Shown: one piece after another, positions 10,322 through 20,965 of the stretch
Position numbering within the stretch: the first letter of the stretch is position 1
How the letters are laid out: each line of letters starts with the position of its first letter
From: Symbiodinium natans
Taxonomy: Eukaryota > Sar > Dinophyceae > Suessiales > Symbiodiniaceae
Length of the DNA stretch: 52,500 bases
Direction: 5' to 3'
Assembly: GCA_905221605.1 (NCBI GenBank)
Contig: CAJNDS010000899.1
Location: 1 to 52,500, forward strand
The notes under the pieces: generated by a model
The model's database searches: none
What the model saw: the letters and a program-made list of their open reading frames with translations, nothing else
Told to the model about the DNA's origin: nothing
Program-made: the position numbers and the translations under genes

Positions 10322-11212
10322 CTGCACATTTCAGTTAACTCAAGACTAACGCCCAAAGGAGTGGAACCCATCGTTTGAGTGACTCTAAGGACACATGTTG
10401 CGGCTCAAGTGCGGCTTCTAAAAAAAGTGCACTCCGTCAAAAAACAGAGCAGCTCCAATTCTCAGGGGGTCTCGAAACTTGCCTCTTCGGATTCTGAAAA
10501 CCGCTAAACATCTGGATTTCATGCAGTACGATGCCAAAGTAACCTGTGCGAGAATGAAGTCATGCCTGGACCTGCACACTTGGATGCCGGAGCAAGAACA
10601 ACACTCAACACGCTCAACTAACAATCCACCGCCGTCAACATCAAGAGGCGGGAAGAAGGCTCTTGAAGGCTCGGACTATGCGCCACTTCGTCTCAGCCAC
10701 CAAATCGAAAACTTTTGGGGATCAACACAAACTGTCCTATTCAGAGGGCCAAAATGCATCACAACAGTCTATTTTAAGCGTTCCACGTGCTGCAAATTCC
10801 CGCATTTCTGACTGCTCACCGACTCCAAACACAGCGTTTCTGACAGCTCAAAAAATTATCTTGCGAGCTCAGAGACTCCAATTGCTTTAACATACAGTTG
10901 CTACAAGTACTCGGATCCAAGTGCTGTGAGTTGCAGCATTTCTGCTCGTCATCCACCCACGTTGTACTACTTCAAGGGTTCTTGCTTCAAAGCAAGACAA
11001 AAAGGGAGGGGTGGTGGAAAAAATTGCGCCAAAAAACTTCTGAGACGGTTTTCATAATCACCGCCCATTACCTGACCCATTTTCGTTCTCCCCCTCTTGC
11101 AGGTACGCATCGGAACGTCTTCCAATGCTTCACAACCTCGTTCCTTCGCTGTATGTTGATCCTGAAAAGGTTTTCTTGATCCTTCAAAGGACTGTTTTAA
11201 ACGCACGCCCGT

Positions 11213-11288
11213 TTAATTCCCGCAGCTCGTGGCACCTCCATGCCTGCCATGATGGTGGCGGTGTTCTTCTTTCCCTCTGCAATGACCT
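11213..11288 (-). CDS. Small exon, unknown product
   Basis: Follows the acceptor tgtgcccag and reads VIAEGKKNTATIMAGMEVPR, then AAGIK. The opposite strand is open too (MPAMMVAVFFF-like His-rich text in other frames) but is less regular. Donor not fixed. Confidence 0.4.
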
Positions 11289-11811
11289 CTGGGCACATGT
11301 GCAGGCGGAGGCTTGGCAGTTAGAGCTTTGCAGACTAACAGAAACCTTCTGGGGTGTATTCCGCGGTGACCAAACCCAGCATGACGATGGCTAAAACTGA
11401 GCAGCAGCAGACATGGATTCCTGCTCGAGAACCTACTGTTTTCGTGGGTCGAACCTCCAAGCAAGTGCGTCAGTGGGCGGTGCCAGACACGGATGAGCAC
11501 GTGCTTCCCGCCAAAAACTCGTAAATCTATACGGCGCACTTCTTAATTTAGGGTTCTGAGTCTAGGGCTCGCTTCGCTGAGGGTTTGCGGGATCAACACA
11601 AAGCTTGCATCCGACCCACGCAATGACCCTTCGGAAGGAAATTCCTAATGCTTCCGAGAACAAGTCCCGGAACCCGACACATCAGAAACAGTGTTCTGCC
11701 AAGTCTGCTAAGCCAAATGTTACTAAACATTGTTCTGGAACACCTCTTCTCATTCTTTTCTCCCCGAATCGTCCCACTTGCCACGGGCGCCGTGTGAATG
11801 TCACTCCCTAC

Positions 11812-11937
11812 CCAATACCGGAGGCCGAAGGAACGCTTCCGCCACCAGAGCTGGACTAAGCGAGCTTGGTAGCATGATTTGTCATGGCAGGCCTTGTCCT
11901 CCAACTCGTCCATCTGCTGGGTGAGCTCTTGCCCCAT
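11812..11937 (-). CDS. Exon, unknown product
   Basis: Reads MGQELTQQMDELEDKACHDK, a charged helix with paired Cys residues, then YQARLVQLWWRKRSFGLRYW, ending at a donor TTGG/GTAGGG. The frame stays open below the donor to 11593, but that part loses coding character. The Met at 11937 need not be a start, because the frame continues a little above it. Confidence 0.5.
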
Positions 11938-12055
11938 TTTCCTCGGCCCACCATGACCCGGTATGAGAAGACAGCTTGATGGACTCCAGATGTGCTCTAG
12001 GGGGCTCCCTTAGGGCCTCAGGAATCTCAAAGGGGCCCCCGAACCACACCATAAC

Positions 12056-12378
12056 GTTGCGAAGCCCGAAGCAAAGCCCAGCTTCTTGATCTCTTCACGG
12101 GTCTCCTTCACTGTATCTTTGAGGGAAGCGGATGGTGAAGAGACATGAGCCGAGAGTGGCACATGTACTGTCATCTGAAATGACAAGGTTGGTGCGTTTT
12201 TTAATATTTTGTAGAGCGTCGCGGGACGTGACTTGAGAGCGAGTGCTTCGTAGGCTGAGTGAGGCCTGTCAGAAAGCTTCACTGGCGAAGCATACCATAG
12301 AGGCCGAACTAAATCTGCTAATGCTCTGAAGCACACTTGAGCTTCGTCGATAGGTTTTCCGTACCAGGAATACAAGAC
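12056..12378 (-). CDS. Exon region, unknown product
   Basis: The best part is 12056-12174, between a strong acceptor gtcatttcag and a possible donor AAC/GTTATG. It reads MTVHVPLSAHVSSPSASLKD, then TVKETREEIKKLGFASGFAT. Directly upstream the same frame stays open and also looks coding (YSWYGKPIDEAQVCFRALAD, then a Lys/Arg/Leu-rich part), so the whole region may be a single exon or two exons with the intron in frame. No domain recognised. Confidence 0.5.
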
Positions 12379-12493
12379 AGAATGTAAGGCGAGGCTTTTC
12401 GTGCCAGGGAGCAGCTGGAGACTGATTAGCCTTTCTGCAAAAATCTGGTAAGGCTTCAGGTTTAGACAAGTGCAAGGAAAGGGATGTCTTCAC

Positions 12494-12828
12494 CCCTTCA
12501 GCTCCTCTTGGCCCTTCTTCAGCTCTTCATGACCGGCTTTCATCTCTTCCGTCAAATTGTCGATCAAGTCTTGCGTGTGGTTCATGATCTCTTGCTTGCT
12601 TTGCTGGATTTCATCCTTGAGTTCAGCCTCGAGGTTGTCAATTCGCTCCATGGTCTGATTCTGGAACTCCTCCATCTTTTCATGCGTCTGCTCCGTGGCG
12701 AAGATCGTTAGGCCGCTGCTCTTGCTGTCAGACAAATGCGCTGAGTCACACATGTTCGCCGTGGAGACCTTACAGACTTTCGTGAAGATGTCAACCATGT
12801 CGCCCTTAGCAATGCATCTCAGCTTTGT
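12494..12828 (-). CDS. Exon, 111 codons, coiled-coil protein segment
   Basis: One of the clearest exons. It starts after gggtctag and ends at a donor before GTGAAG. The first third reads KGDMVDIFTKVCKVSTANMC and then an Asp/Ser-rich part. From about 12700 down it is a continuous coiled coil: EKMEEFQNQTMERIDNLEAE, then LKDEIQQSKQEIMNHTQDLI, then EEMKAGHEELKKGQEELKG. The heptad pattern and absence of Pro support a long rod. It gives this part of the protein its likely structural character. Confidence 0.7.
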
Positions 12829-12964
12829 CTAGACCCCGGTCTTAAGCAACATTAAGCCAATCATTTAACGGCACGACACTCCGCGAGCCGAATGCCACGG
12901 AATGATGGGCTCCTTTTCACTAGCCTCTTACAAAAAAACAAACAACTTGGTGTGGAGGAACAAC

Positions 12965-13185
12965 TTAGTCTCCGTCCACTAATTCCTCACCCATCTCCTC
13001 CACCTCGTCCATGGCTTCATCAGCGATATCGTGATAGTGCTTGTTCCAAGCAGCAATACCCGAGTCGAAACTCTTAAGTTGGTCGACAGCCTCAAAAACC
13101 TCGTCCGCTCCAAGCACCTGGCCGAGGGACTCCCATTTGAAGGCTCGAAAAGCCTCAGGCAAGACTGAGTTTCTCTTGCACCTTG
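12965..13185 (-). CDS. Exon, acidic helical segment
   Basis: The frame is open to 12965 and reads FRAFKWESLGQVLGADEVFE, then AVDQLKSFDSGIAAWNKHYH, then an acidic stretch DIADEAMDEVEEMGEELVDG. In-frame acceptors are available, for example cttgcctgag near 13158. A second minus frame is open but Arg/Ser-rich and irregular. A GTGAGG donor in the acidic stretch could end it early. Confidence 0.55.
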
Positions 13186-13342
13186 AGCAACGACCAGGAA
13201 GGTTTGCGAAATTCTCGACACCCTTGCACTGGGCTTCCTTTGCGAAGTCGCTGTTTCCACAGACGAGCTTTCGTGCAACTGCAACGTTCCCTTCCTGCTT
13301 GATGCTGCGCGCCTGCTGGCGGCAACTAGCACGGAATCTTAC

Positions 13343-13399
13343 CATGTGTCGGGGATCCGTGTCGCTACACTCGACGAACTGCTTCGACTCTGGCAGCTG
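13343..13399 (-). CDS. Small exon, 19 codons, phase 0 at both ends
   Basis: Lies between acceptor gtggaacag and a consensus donor ATG/GTAAGA. It reads QLPESKQFVECSDTDPRHM, exactly 19 codons. The preceding exon at 13610-13678 also ends in phase 0, so the two join without loss of frame. Confidence 0.55.
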
Positions 13400-13609
13400 C
13401 TGTTCCACTTACCCATTACACCGGTCAAGGCCACGTGAACATGGGGATCCTAACTTCAGGGTAGATGGTCCCTCGCAAGGGCGATCCCACATGTCCTTCC
13501 TCACAAGAGAGGCCTCCCAAAGCAGAAGGAGCTGCAGCATAAGAATGTGGCAGCCGCCCAAGTATTGGAAACACTATCAGGCCTTTACTTAGTATGACTC
13601 AGCCCCTGC

Positions 13610-13678
13610 CTGGTCGAAGCCGGCGAGAAGATCATTTGTTCGGGCGGCCAGTGCGCCCACGAGCGCATGGTGGTCTCC
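13610..13678 (-). CDS. Small exon, 23 codons, GC donor
   Basis: Starts after acceptor gactttgcag and ends CCAG before an intron beginning GC. It reads GDHHALVGALAARTNDLLAG, then FDQ: 23 codons, phase 0 at both ends. Read on, the frame meets a stop five codons later, which supports a splice here. GC donors are known in dinoflagellates. Confidence 0.55.
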
Positions 13679-13779
13679 CTGCAAAGTCTATCAGAAAGGA
13701 CGGAGTAAGCTGATGTAGTTCCCAAGAACGCACCGCTCGCGCGTCGTGCCATACGGAGTCTCCGGAAGTCGAGAAACAC

Positions 13780-13922
13780 TCAACAAATTGAGAGAACAAC
13801 GGAAAAAACACGAGAAAAAGGGACGACAGTTTGCAGCGTTGCTGCTACTGTCACAGTTTGTAGCAGCTTGTACCTTTGTTTGTTTGTTTCCGCGAGCCGC
13901 GCGGTGATGTCTGGGTCCAGGT
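13780..13922 (-). CDS. Exon candidate, unknown product
   Basis: After acceptor acatgtag the frame reads LDPDITARLAETNKQRYKLL, then QTVTVAATLQTVVPFSRVFS. It closes at 13780. Strand, phase style and composition fit the exon at 13610. The donor is not fixed. Confidence 0.5.
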
Positions 13923-13989
13923 CTACATGTGCAGTACAGATTGAGGAGGCTGCACATGGGGCAAGGGTGGGGAGCGTCGGCATTGATGC

Positions 13990-15020
13990 TGAAAGCTGCT
14001 CAGAGTGAAATCAGCATTGTTGCTGAGATCTGTATATTCGGGTCCGCGTGTACCGCTTGGGGGCTATTATTCGGCATTGGTGCTGGGAGACCGCGTGGGT
14101 CCATATTTTGTCCGAAGTGTTGTTCCAAGTCTGTCTTACAGCATCTATTAAAAGCGAAGCGCTACACACGTGAAACTTGCACCACTCTCTCATATGTCTT
14201 GGCCTGTGCATATGTCTTGGACACCAGGTGGGTTCCCCGGGGTAAGCTGGTGCCGGCCTGCGGTCAGTCCTTACTCGCTTGCAGTGGTTTGTCCAACTCG
14301 CGGCAACCAAAGGTGGGTTGACCCACGCACTTTCGTGGATTGTCCCACTTACATGCTTGTGCTCCTGTGGCGTTATATAGCTGTTCCCACACTTGTGTAC
14401 TTAAAATAGGTACTGCTCCAAACTAAACCCATGCTGCAAGTTTTGTGTTCCAAGGCGCTTTCTGTCCCGTAGTCGCCTGTGCTATGTCGGGGCTACCCCC
14501 AGAACACGCTGAGTGCTCTGCAGGGTGTGGCACCTCCAGTTAGACCGTGCCCACCAGAAGCCGTGAATCAGTACACTGCAGGTGTTGGTCAAGGGCAGCA
14601 TTTTCAATGCGATGCTCAGGAAAAACATGCAAGGGGCTCGTGATCATCCCGGGCATGGTGTTACTCACGGGATCGAGTCCATGAACCCAGGGCAGCTGTG
14701 CAGTCACCAAACTCCGATATACATACACACATATATATGTATATAGATAATATAGTTTTTATTTATATAAAAAAATATATGGTAACCTCCCCGCCCAAGA
14801 CCAACCTCATGACCACTTTGGTACTTTCACGACTCCACATTCAAAAATTCCGTTTTTTAGAATTTGGGAACTTTGGAAATATTGGCCTAATTTTGTTTGG
14901 GGAATTTGGGAATTCGGATTCGTGAACATTTTACAGCCTGTGCTGACTTTCCTGGGCAGGCATCAGAGCGCAGCACAAGACACAAGTACAGGTAGCGCAG
15001 TGCCAGGTTCTGATGCAACT
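13990..15020. other. Non-coding stretch
   Basis: No convincing exon. Opposed frames at 14011-14321 mirror each other. An AT-rich segment with TATATA runs from 14716 to 14785, and 'gggaatttgggaa' variants recur at 14860-14925. Confidence 0.5.
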
Positions 15021-15029
15021 TATACCTTA

Positions 15030-15425
15030 TCGGTTAAGGGCTTAGGGTTTTAAAGAGAAGCCCCGAAACCCTATGGATTAAACAATTTAGCTTAAACCCT
15101 GAACCTTTACACCCTGCGGGGTTAAGGTTTACAGGTTTCGTGTTTAAGCTTTAGGCGTTTAAACCTAAGTCGGCAATTAAACCTAAACCCTTAACCTGTA
15201 ATTTGGGGTTAAGATTTAGGCATTTTAAACCTAAACCGCCTAAACCCATAGAGTTTAAATCTTAAGGGTTTAAGGTTCAGAACCCTAAAACCCTACAGGG
15301 CTCTAAAAGGCTCAACGGTTTTAACCCTAAAGGGCGCTGAAGGTATACATGCCCAGATCTTAGGTTTCTAAACCATTAACCCTTTTGGGATTCAAGGTTT
15401 AGGGTTTAAGGTTTGAACCCCGGGG
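15030..15425. repeat. Degenerate telomere-like and TTTAAAC-rich DNA
   Basis: Scattered CCTAAAC, TTTAAAC and GGTTTAAG words in both orientations without a fixed period. It looks like a decayed interstitial telomere-like tract containing inverted segments. Confidence 0.6.
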
Positions 15426-15499
15426 GATGCAAGAATGAGGTGTGAGTAAATGTCCTTCACTATTTCCTGGGATTCAAAACCAAAACAAACTCTATCGAT

Positions 15500-16020
15500 G
15501 TATGCTAGCATTCAGGTTTTGCTTATCGGGGGATGGTTGCTGGAGATACGTTTTGCTTATTGGGGCGTACTTTAGCTAAGGTACAGTGCTCAGTATACCG
15601 TTCAAGTTTGCTTATTGGGGGATGCTTGCTTGAGATATCTTAGCTAAGGCACAGTGTTTAGTATAGAGTTCAGGTTTTGCTTATTGGGGGATGATTGCTT
15701 GAGATATCTTAGCTAAGGTATAGTATTTAGGATAGATGTTTTGTGCTGCTTATTGTGGCGTGATGGCGTAAGATATGTTTGATAGGTGTTTAGTGTAGAC
15801 TCCAGTTTTTGCTTATTAGGGGATGACTGCTTGAGATATCTTAGCTAAGGTATAGTTTTTAGGATGGATGTCATGTTTTGCTTGTTGGGGCGTAACGGCT
15901 TAAGATATGTTAGCCAAGTAAGGTACAGTGTTTAGTATAGAGTACAGGTTTTGCTTACTAGGGAAAGCCTGCTTGAGGTTTCTTAAAGTATAGTTTTTGA
16001 TGACTGATTGCTTAAGATAC
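15500..16020 (+). repeat. Degenerate tandem repeat, unit about 80-110 bp, 5-6 copies
   Basis: Units share TTTTGCTTATTGGGGGATG, then TTGCTTGAGATATCTTAGCT, then AAGGTACAGTGTTTAGTATA. Clear starts lie near 15516, 15600, 15673, 15745, 15808, 15877 and 15950. Some copies keep GATATCTTAGCTAAGG, which contains the palindrome AGATATCT. No coding frame. Confidence 0.8.
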
Positions 16021-16138
16021 TGCAAAACCTCGAGGAGGTACCAAAAGATCCAACAGTCAGTCACATGATACGATGTTCAGAAGATACATTCCAATTTGAA
16101 TCTTAATATCGTGTTATCATATGTCATAAGTATATATT

Positions 16139-16600
16139 AGGGCACTGTGACCCGGACATGGGGGACTTGTCAAAACCAAAACCCCCCCCAAAAAAAAAAA
16201 AAAAAAAACATTTTGCCTTAGCACTCCAGGGTCTCTGGGGAGCTCTGGGGTTGGGCACTCCAACAATTCTCTGGGGTTGGGCACTCCAGGGCGTGTCTGG
16301 GGTGGGCACTCGAGGGAGAGTCTCTGGGGTTGGGCAATTCAGGGTCTTTGGGGTTGGGCACTCCAGGGAGTCTCTGGGGTTGGGCACTCCAGGGAGGGAG
16401 TAGACCGGGCGAGGAGAAGAGTTGAGTTTAACATCTAACAACCCCACACCGAAGGTGAGAAAAAACAGCAAAAAAAAACGCCAAAAACAAAAAAACACAA
16501 AAATTGGGCACTGTGACCCGGACCTGGGCGACTTGCCAAAACCAAAAAAACCAAAACAAAGAAAATGGGGCACCATGACCCGGACCTGGGGGCTGGTCTC
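16139..16600 (+). repeat. G-rich minisatellite with GGGCACTCCAGGG units
   Basis: The core (16215-16400) repeats GGGGTTGGGCACTCCAGGG with short variable inserts about eight times. On both sides a longer unit GGGCACTGTGACCCGGAC recurs (16140, 16506, 16570), joined to A-rich tracts. A 172-codon minus-strand frame and an 81-codon plus-strand frame over it are repeat-derived. Confidence 0.85.
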
Positions 16601-16825
16601 CCAAACTTTTGGCTTTGGATTTTTTGGTGTTTTTTGTGTCATTTTTTCTCGTTGTCTGGGTCTTTCTGGTTCTTATGTCTTTGTTGTTTGTTTGGTTTTT
16701 TTGGTGTCTTTGGATGTTTTGTTTCCGTGTCTCTTTACGTAGCTTTTGTTTTCCTCTGGCAGCTTGTTGTCACTGTGGCTCTTGCACCTGCTTCTTGCTC
16801 TTGGATTCGTGCGGGGTTGGTCTGG

Positions 16826-16962
16826 GGGGGGGGGGGTAGCATATATATATATATGTATTTATTTATTTATGTATATTTATATTTATATTTATATTTATTT
16901 ATTTATCTATTTATTTACTTATTTATGTATTTATATTCATATATGTGCTACCCCCCCCCCCC
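16826..16962. repeat. G-run / TA tract / C-run cassette
   Basis: A run of ten or more G with GTAGC leads into a TATATTTAT-type tract of about 110 bases, closed by GTGCTAC and a run of ten or more C. The ends are complementary (GGGGTAGC and GCTACCCC), so the cassette can fold on itself. Similar cassettes lie at 20313-20368 and, in part, at 22011-22125 and 28218-28248. Confidence 0.8.
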
Positions 16963-18310
16963 ATGCGCCCACGCATCAGCATGGTTTACAGATACAAATA
17001 CTGCGTTCCGCAATGCGCGGTCATTTTTACAGGGGTGAGGGACTCCCATAAAAACTCCAGCAGAAGTGACCTGAACAATTTGCTGGAGATTGTGGATTGC
17101 ATGCTATGAATTTAAATAGGAATCCTATGCATGTGAAAAGCGTTCCTATCAAATTTAATGGGGTTCACAGGATTCATTTTGTTTTAATAGGAATCTTATT
17201 AAATGAATAGGAAACCCTTTAAAATGAATGAGAACCCTTAATACTATTACATTCAATAGGAACCGTATTCTAATGACAGGATCCTATCTAAAATTGATAG
17301 GAACCCTATTAAAATAATCGGAACCGTAGAAAAGTTAATAGGAAGCTATTGCCCTATTAAAGTTAGTGAAAATCCGATTATATTGAATCCTCATAAACTG
17401 AAGAGGACTCCTACTAAAATTTATAGGAACCAATGGGACTCCTAGAAAAAAGAATGTGAACCCTTAAAAAACTAAGAATCCCACTAAGATTAATATGAGC
17501 CTAAACCAATAGGAACCCCTTTCGCAAGAATGAGATCCCTATTAGAAATTAATACGAATCCCAGTAGTATGAGTAAGAGCCCTAAACAAATGATGGGGAT
17601 TATTAAGATAAATAGGCACCCTATGAAACTTCTTTGAAATCCGCTGAAATAAATTTGGAATCCTCTATTGAATTCATAGGAATCCTATCACATGGATAAA
17701 AGTTTAATAGGAAGCCTATTACAATGAAAAGGAACCCTCAACAACTTAGAAAGAACCCGGATATCACACATCGGAACCCTAGCAAAATGAGAAGGGATCT
17801 TCCTAAAAATGAATAGGAACCAATCGGACTCCTATGACAAAATAAGATTCCTTGAACAAAATTTAATAGAAATCCTACTACATGAATATGAGCCTAAACC
17901 AATAGAAATCCCTTTCAAACGAATGAGATCCCTACTAACATTAATACCAATCCCATTAACATGAATAAGAACCCTAAAACATTATGGGAATCTTATCACA
18001 ATAGTAGGAGCCTTTTTACAATAATTAGGAACCCTATGAAACTTTAATGAAATCCGATCAAATTTTTATCGGCGCCGGATAAAAGTTAATAGGAAGCATA
18101 TTGACATGAATAGGAACCCGTAACAAATTGAAAAGAGCCGGCTGCAATTCATAATAATCCTGTTAAAATGAGACATGACAAAACCTTGCTAAACAAATCT
18201 AACCCAATAGGACCCCTGTATGAGATGAAGTGATTCGGCTAAAAAGATTGGTTGGGACTTTACAGCATTATTGCTTGCTTTGGCTTGAGAAAAGGTTGTT
18301 TTGGGACATG
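16945..18310 (+). repeat. Left arm of the giant inverted repeat
   Basis: Begins with a conserved block of about 160 bases and continues as AT-rich DNA full of AATAGGAACCC words. A unit of about 375 bases recurs: AATAGGAAGC at 17339, 17707 and 18087, and GCCTAAACCAATAG at 17499 and 17889. The arm ends at GGCTAAAAAGATTGGTTGGG. No coding frame. Confidence 0.8.
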
Positions 18311-18479
18311 GGACAGCACAGCGTTTTTGCAATCCCAGGCCTCCAAAGTGCTGCACTGTCCCAAAAAACCACTGTTTTAAAGCAAACAGAGCAAAAATGC
18401 TGCCTGTCCCCAAAAAAACCAACAAAAAAAACAAAGTTTGTAGACTGCGGGCACAGATCCAAGTTCCACCAGGCGAACA

Positions 18480-19180
18480 GACGCTACATATACTTCAAGA
18501 ACCAGGCGGCCACTGCGGCATATAGGTAAACTTCCAAGACGAGTGCAGATACACTTCCGAGAACCATGACCACAACGGTAAGTACACTTCTCAAGAACTG
18601 GGCCACGACGCTACATGCACTTCCAAGAAGCCAGCTGTCCATGATGTAAGGTACACTTCACTGTACCTACCGGTATGACCCACTGAATCCTGCAAGGCAA
18701 ACCTCCTGGAGGCCTGGTTCTTGGAAGTGTACCTACCTTGTGGCTGCCTTGATACTGGAAGTTTACATACAGTCGTGGCCACCAACTTGGAAGTGTGTGT
18801 ACCTGCTGTCCTTCGTGGGCAGCTGGCAATTACCTACCATTGCGGTCGCCCGACCAGACGCTACATGCACTTCCACGAATCGGTGGGACACGACGGTAGG
18901 TTAAGCTTCCAAGACGCTGGTTGGCACACTTCCAAGAACCATGACCACAACGGTAAGTCCACCTCCAAGGTACAACTCCAAGCACCGTGACCACAACGGT
19001 GCGTAAAATCACAGAAGCATGACCACAACATACCACAACGGTAGGTTCTCTTTCAAGACTCAGGCGACCACACTCTTCACACACTCCCAAGAATCAAGCA
19101 GTCACCGCGGTAGACACAACTTCCAAGACGGCGGTAGGTAAACTTCCAAGAACCGTGACGTATTGGCAGACACACTTCTA
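18480..19180. repeat. Minisatellite with ACTTCCAAGAACC units
   Basis: Words such as ACTTCCAAGAACCATGACC and ACAACGGTAGGT recur about fifteen times at 30-60 base spacing, some of them inverted (GGAAGTGTACCTACC at 18723-18750). It lies in the spacer of the giant inverted repeat. Confidence 0.7.
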
Positions 19181-19219
19181 ATTTTGGACCCTCTTTAGTG
19201 CGCGCCCCCCCTGGTTTTC

Positions 19220-19450
19220 GCCCTCTTTAAAGGGTTCCGATAGTTTATATGACTTGAATACGGCGGAGTTTATATAAATTCAACAGGGATCCATATGATT
19301 TAAAAGATGAGTCTATATGAATTCAGAAGGGATCCATGTGATTCCAAAAGGGATGTTGTTTTTGAATTTAACAGGAATCCAAATTTGTTTTGAAAAGGGA
19401 TCCATACGATTTTAAAAGGGATGAGTTGGCCCGGCCTTTTAGCCAAGAGG
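19220..19450. repeat. Short repeats around GGGATCCATATGATTT
   Basis: GGGATCCATATGATTTAAAA-like words recur five times at about 30-60 base spacing, alternating with GAATTCA and TTTATATGA words. Non-coding, part of the spacer of the inverted repeat. Confidence 0.65.
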
Positions 19451-20310
19451 CCAAGGAATCCAAATTCAGAGACCCCGGCCCAGGGCCTTGACATTAAACA
19501 AGGTCCCGAATCAGTGGCCATTATTCAGGGTGCGGTGCCTCTTTCTTTAGAGACTGAACCCCAACAGTATGTGCTGTTGGGAATAGAAAAAGATGTCCAT
19601 TTCTACATTTGCTATTACAGCTATACACACAGCTTGGACAAGCATAATTCTAAGAAAAGACACGAATTGTGCCTAGAAAGCTAGATTTGCCTCGGAAAAG
19701 TTTGTAAACGCATAAGTTTATGCACCAAAGCCTTTTTTTGTTTCAAATTTGGCACAAAAACAACTCCAAAGATCCAGAAAAACAAAACTATGAAGCCTTG
19801 ATCCCACTTTGTTATTGGGTTTTCTTTTCTTTTTCCCAGGGCTTGTTGCTTTTTTTGGAAGCATCAAAAAAGACATGCGTTCTTTTGGAATTTAGGTGTT
19901 CCGTGCCTGAAATCCCAAAAAAACATGTTTTTTTGGACTTGCACTCGAAATCCAAAAAAAGCAGCCCGCGGAGGGCACAATCCAAAAAGGATTTTGAAAA
20001 ACCTTGGGAAAACCAAAATGGGATCCCGGCTTCATGATTTTAGATTTTTGTTTTTTGGGTTTTTTTGTCTCTTCTGCAAACAAGCATTTTTTGCATAAAA
20101 TTATGCGTTTACAAGCTTTTCCTATGCAAATTAATCACATGGTGTTCACGAAATTGCATTTTCGTACGTTTTTGTTCGGTGTTTTTGGGTGATGACGTGA
20201 AAATAGTGCCCAACTCCCAAAAAAGCACTTTGCCGTACATGCTCAGCATGTCACTTTTATCGGTATTTGCGAGGGTTTTCATAGGGAAACAGAGAAACCT
20301 AGATGATGGG
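19450..20310. other. AT-rich spacer, no gene seen
   Basis: Contains many short T and A runs (CCAAAAAAACATG-type words) and opposed open frames of up to 105 codons, rich in Phe, Lys and Gln, which reflect the composition. No domain recognised. Confidence 0.5.
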
Positions 20311-20312
20311 AG

Positions 20313-20326
20313 GGGGGGGGGCATAC

Positions 20327-20357
<31 letters not shown>

Positions 20358-20368
20358 TTTGGTACCCC
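20313..20368. repeat. Second G-run / TA / C-run cassette
   Basis: A run of nine to ten G, GCATACATATA, an alternating TA tract, ATATATTTGGTAC, then a run of seven to eight C followed by ATATGCCCACAC. Same build as 16826-16962, where the C-run is followed by ATGCGCCCACGC. Confidence 0.75.
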
Positions 20369-20499
20369 CCCCATATGCCCACACTTTTGCCTCTCAGGTG
20401 CCATGGTAGGGTTTAGAGGTTTAGGATTTCGAAGCCTCCTAGGGCAGCGAGCACGAAAGCGCTCTACTGTACTAATGTTTTAGACCCAAAAGAGCAAAA

Positions 20500-20965
20500 A
20501 CGCTGTACTGTCACAAAAAACCAATTTTTTTAGGCAGAAAAGTGCAAAAATGCTGTACTGTCAAAAAAAACCTAAAAAACCAAAGTTTGGAGACCTCCAG
20601 GCCCTGGAGGCTCCCCAGCTCTCCAAACTTTGTCTTTTTAGGTTTTTTTGCGACAGTACAGCACTTTGGAGGCCTGGGACTGCAAAAACGCCGTACTGTC
20701 CCAAAAAAACCAATCTTTTTAAGCCAAAAGTGCAAAAATGCTGTACTGTCCCAAAAAAACAAAATAAACCAAAGTTTGGAGACCTCCAGGCCCTGGAGGC
20801 AACCAAGCTCTCCAAACTTTGGTTTTTAAGGTTTTTTTAGGACAGTACAGCATTTTTGCACTTTTTTCCTTAAAAACATTGGTTGTTTGGGACAGTACAG
20901 CACTTTGGAGGCCTGTGACTGCAAAAACGCCGTACTGTCCCAAAAAACAAATCTTTTTAAGCCGG
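20500..20965. repeat. Tandem hairpin units, about 190 bp each
   Basis: Two copies (about 20530-20700 and 20719-20870) of a near-perfect foldback. GCAAAAATGCTGTACTGTCC on the left pairs with GGACAGTACAGCATTTTTGC on the right. A central palindrome lies inside: CCAAAGTTTGGAGACCTCC against the matching AGCTCTCCAAACTTTGG. A shorter inverted version with GCACTGTCCCAAAAAACC lies at 18300-18420 at the end of the left arm. Confidence 0.8.
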
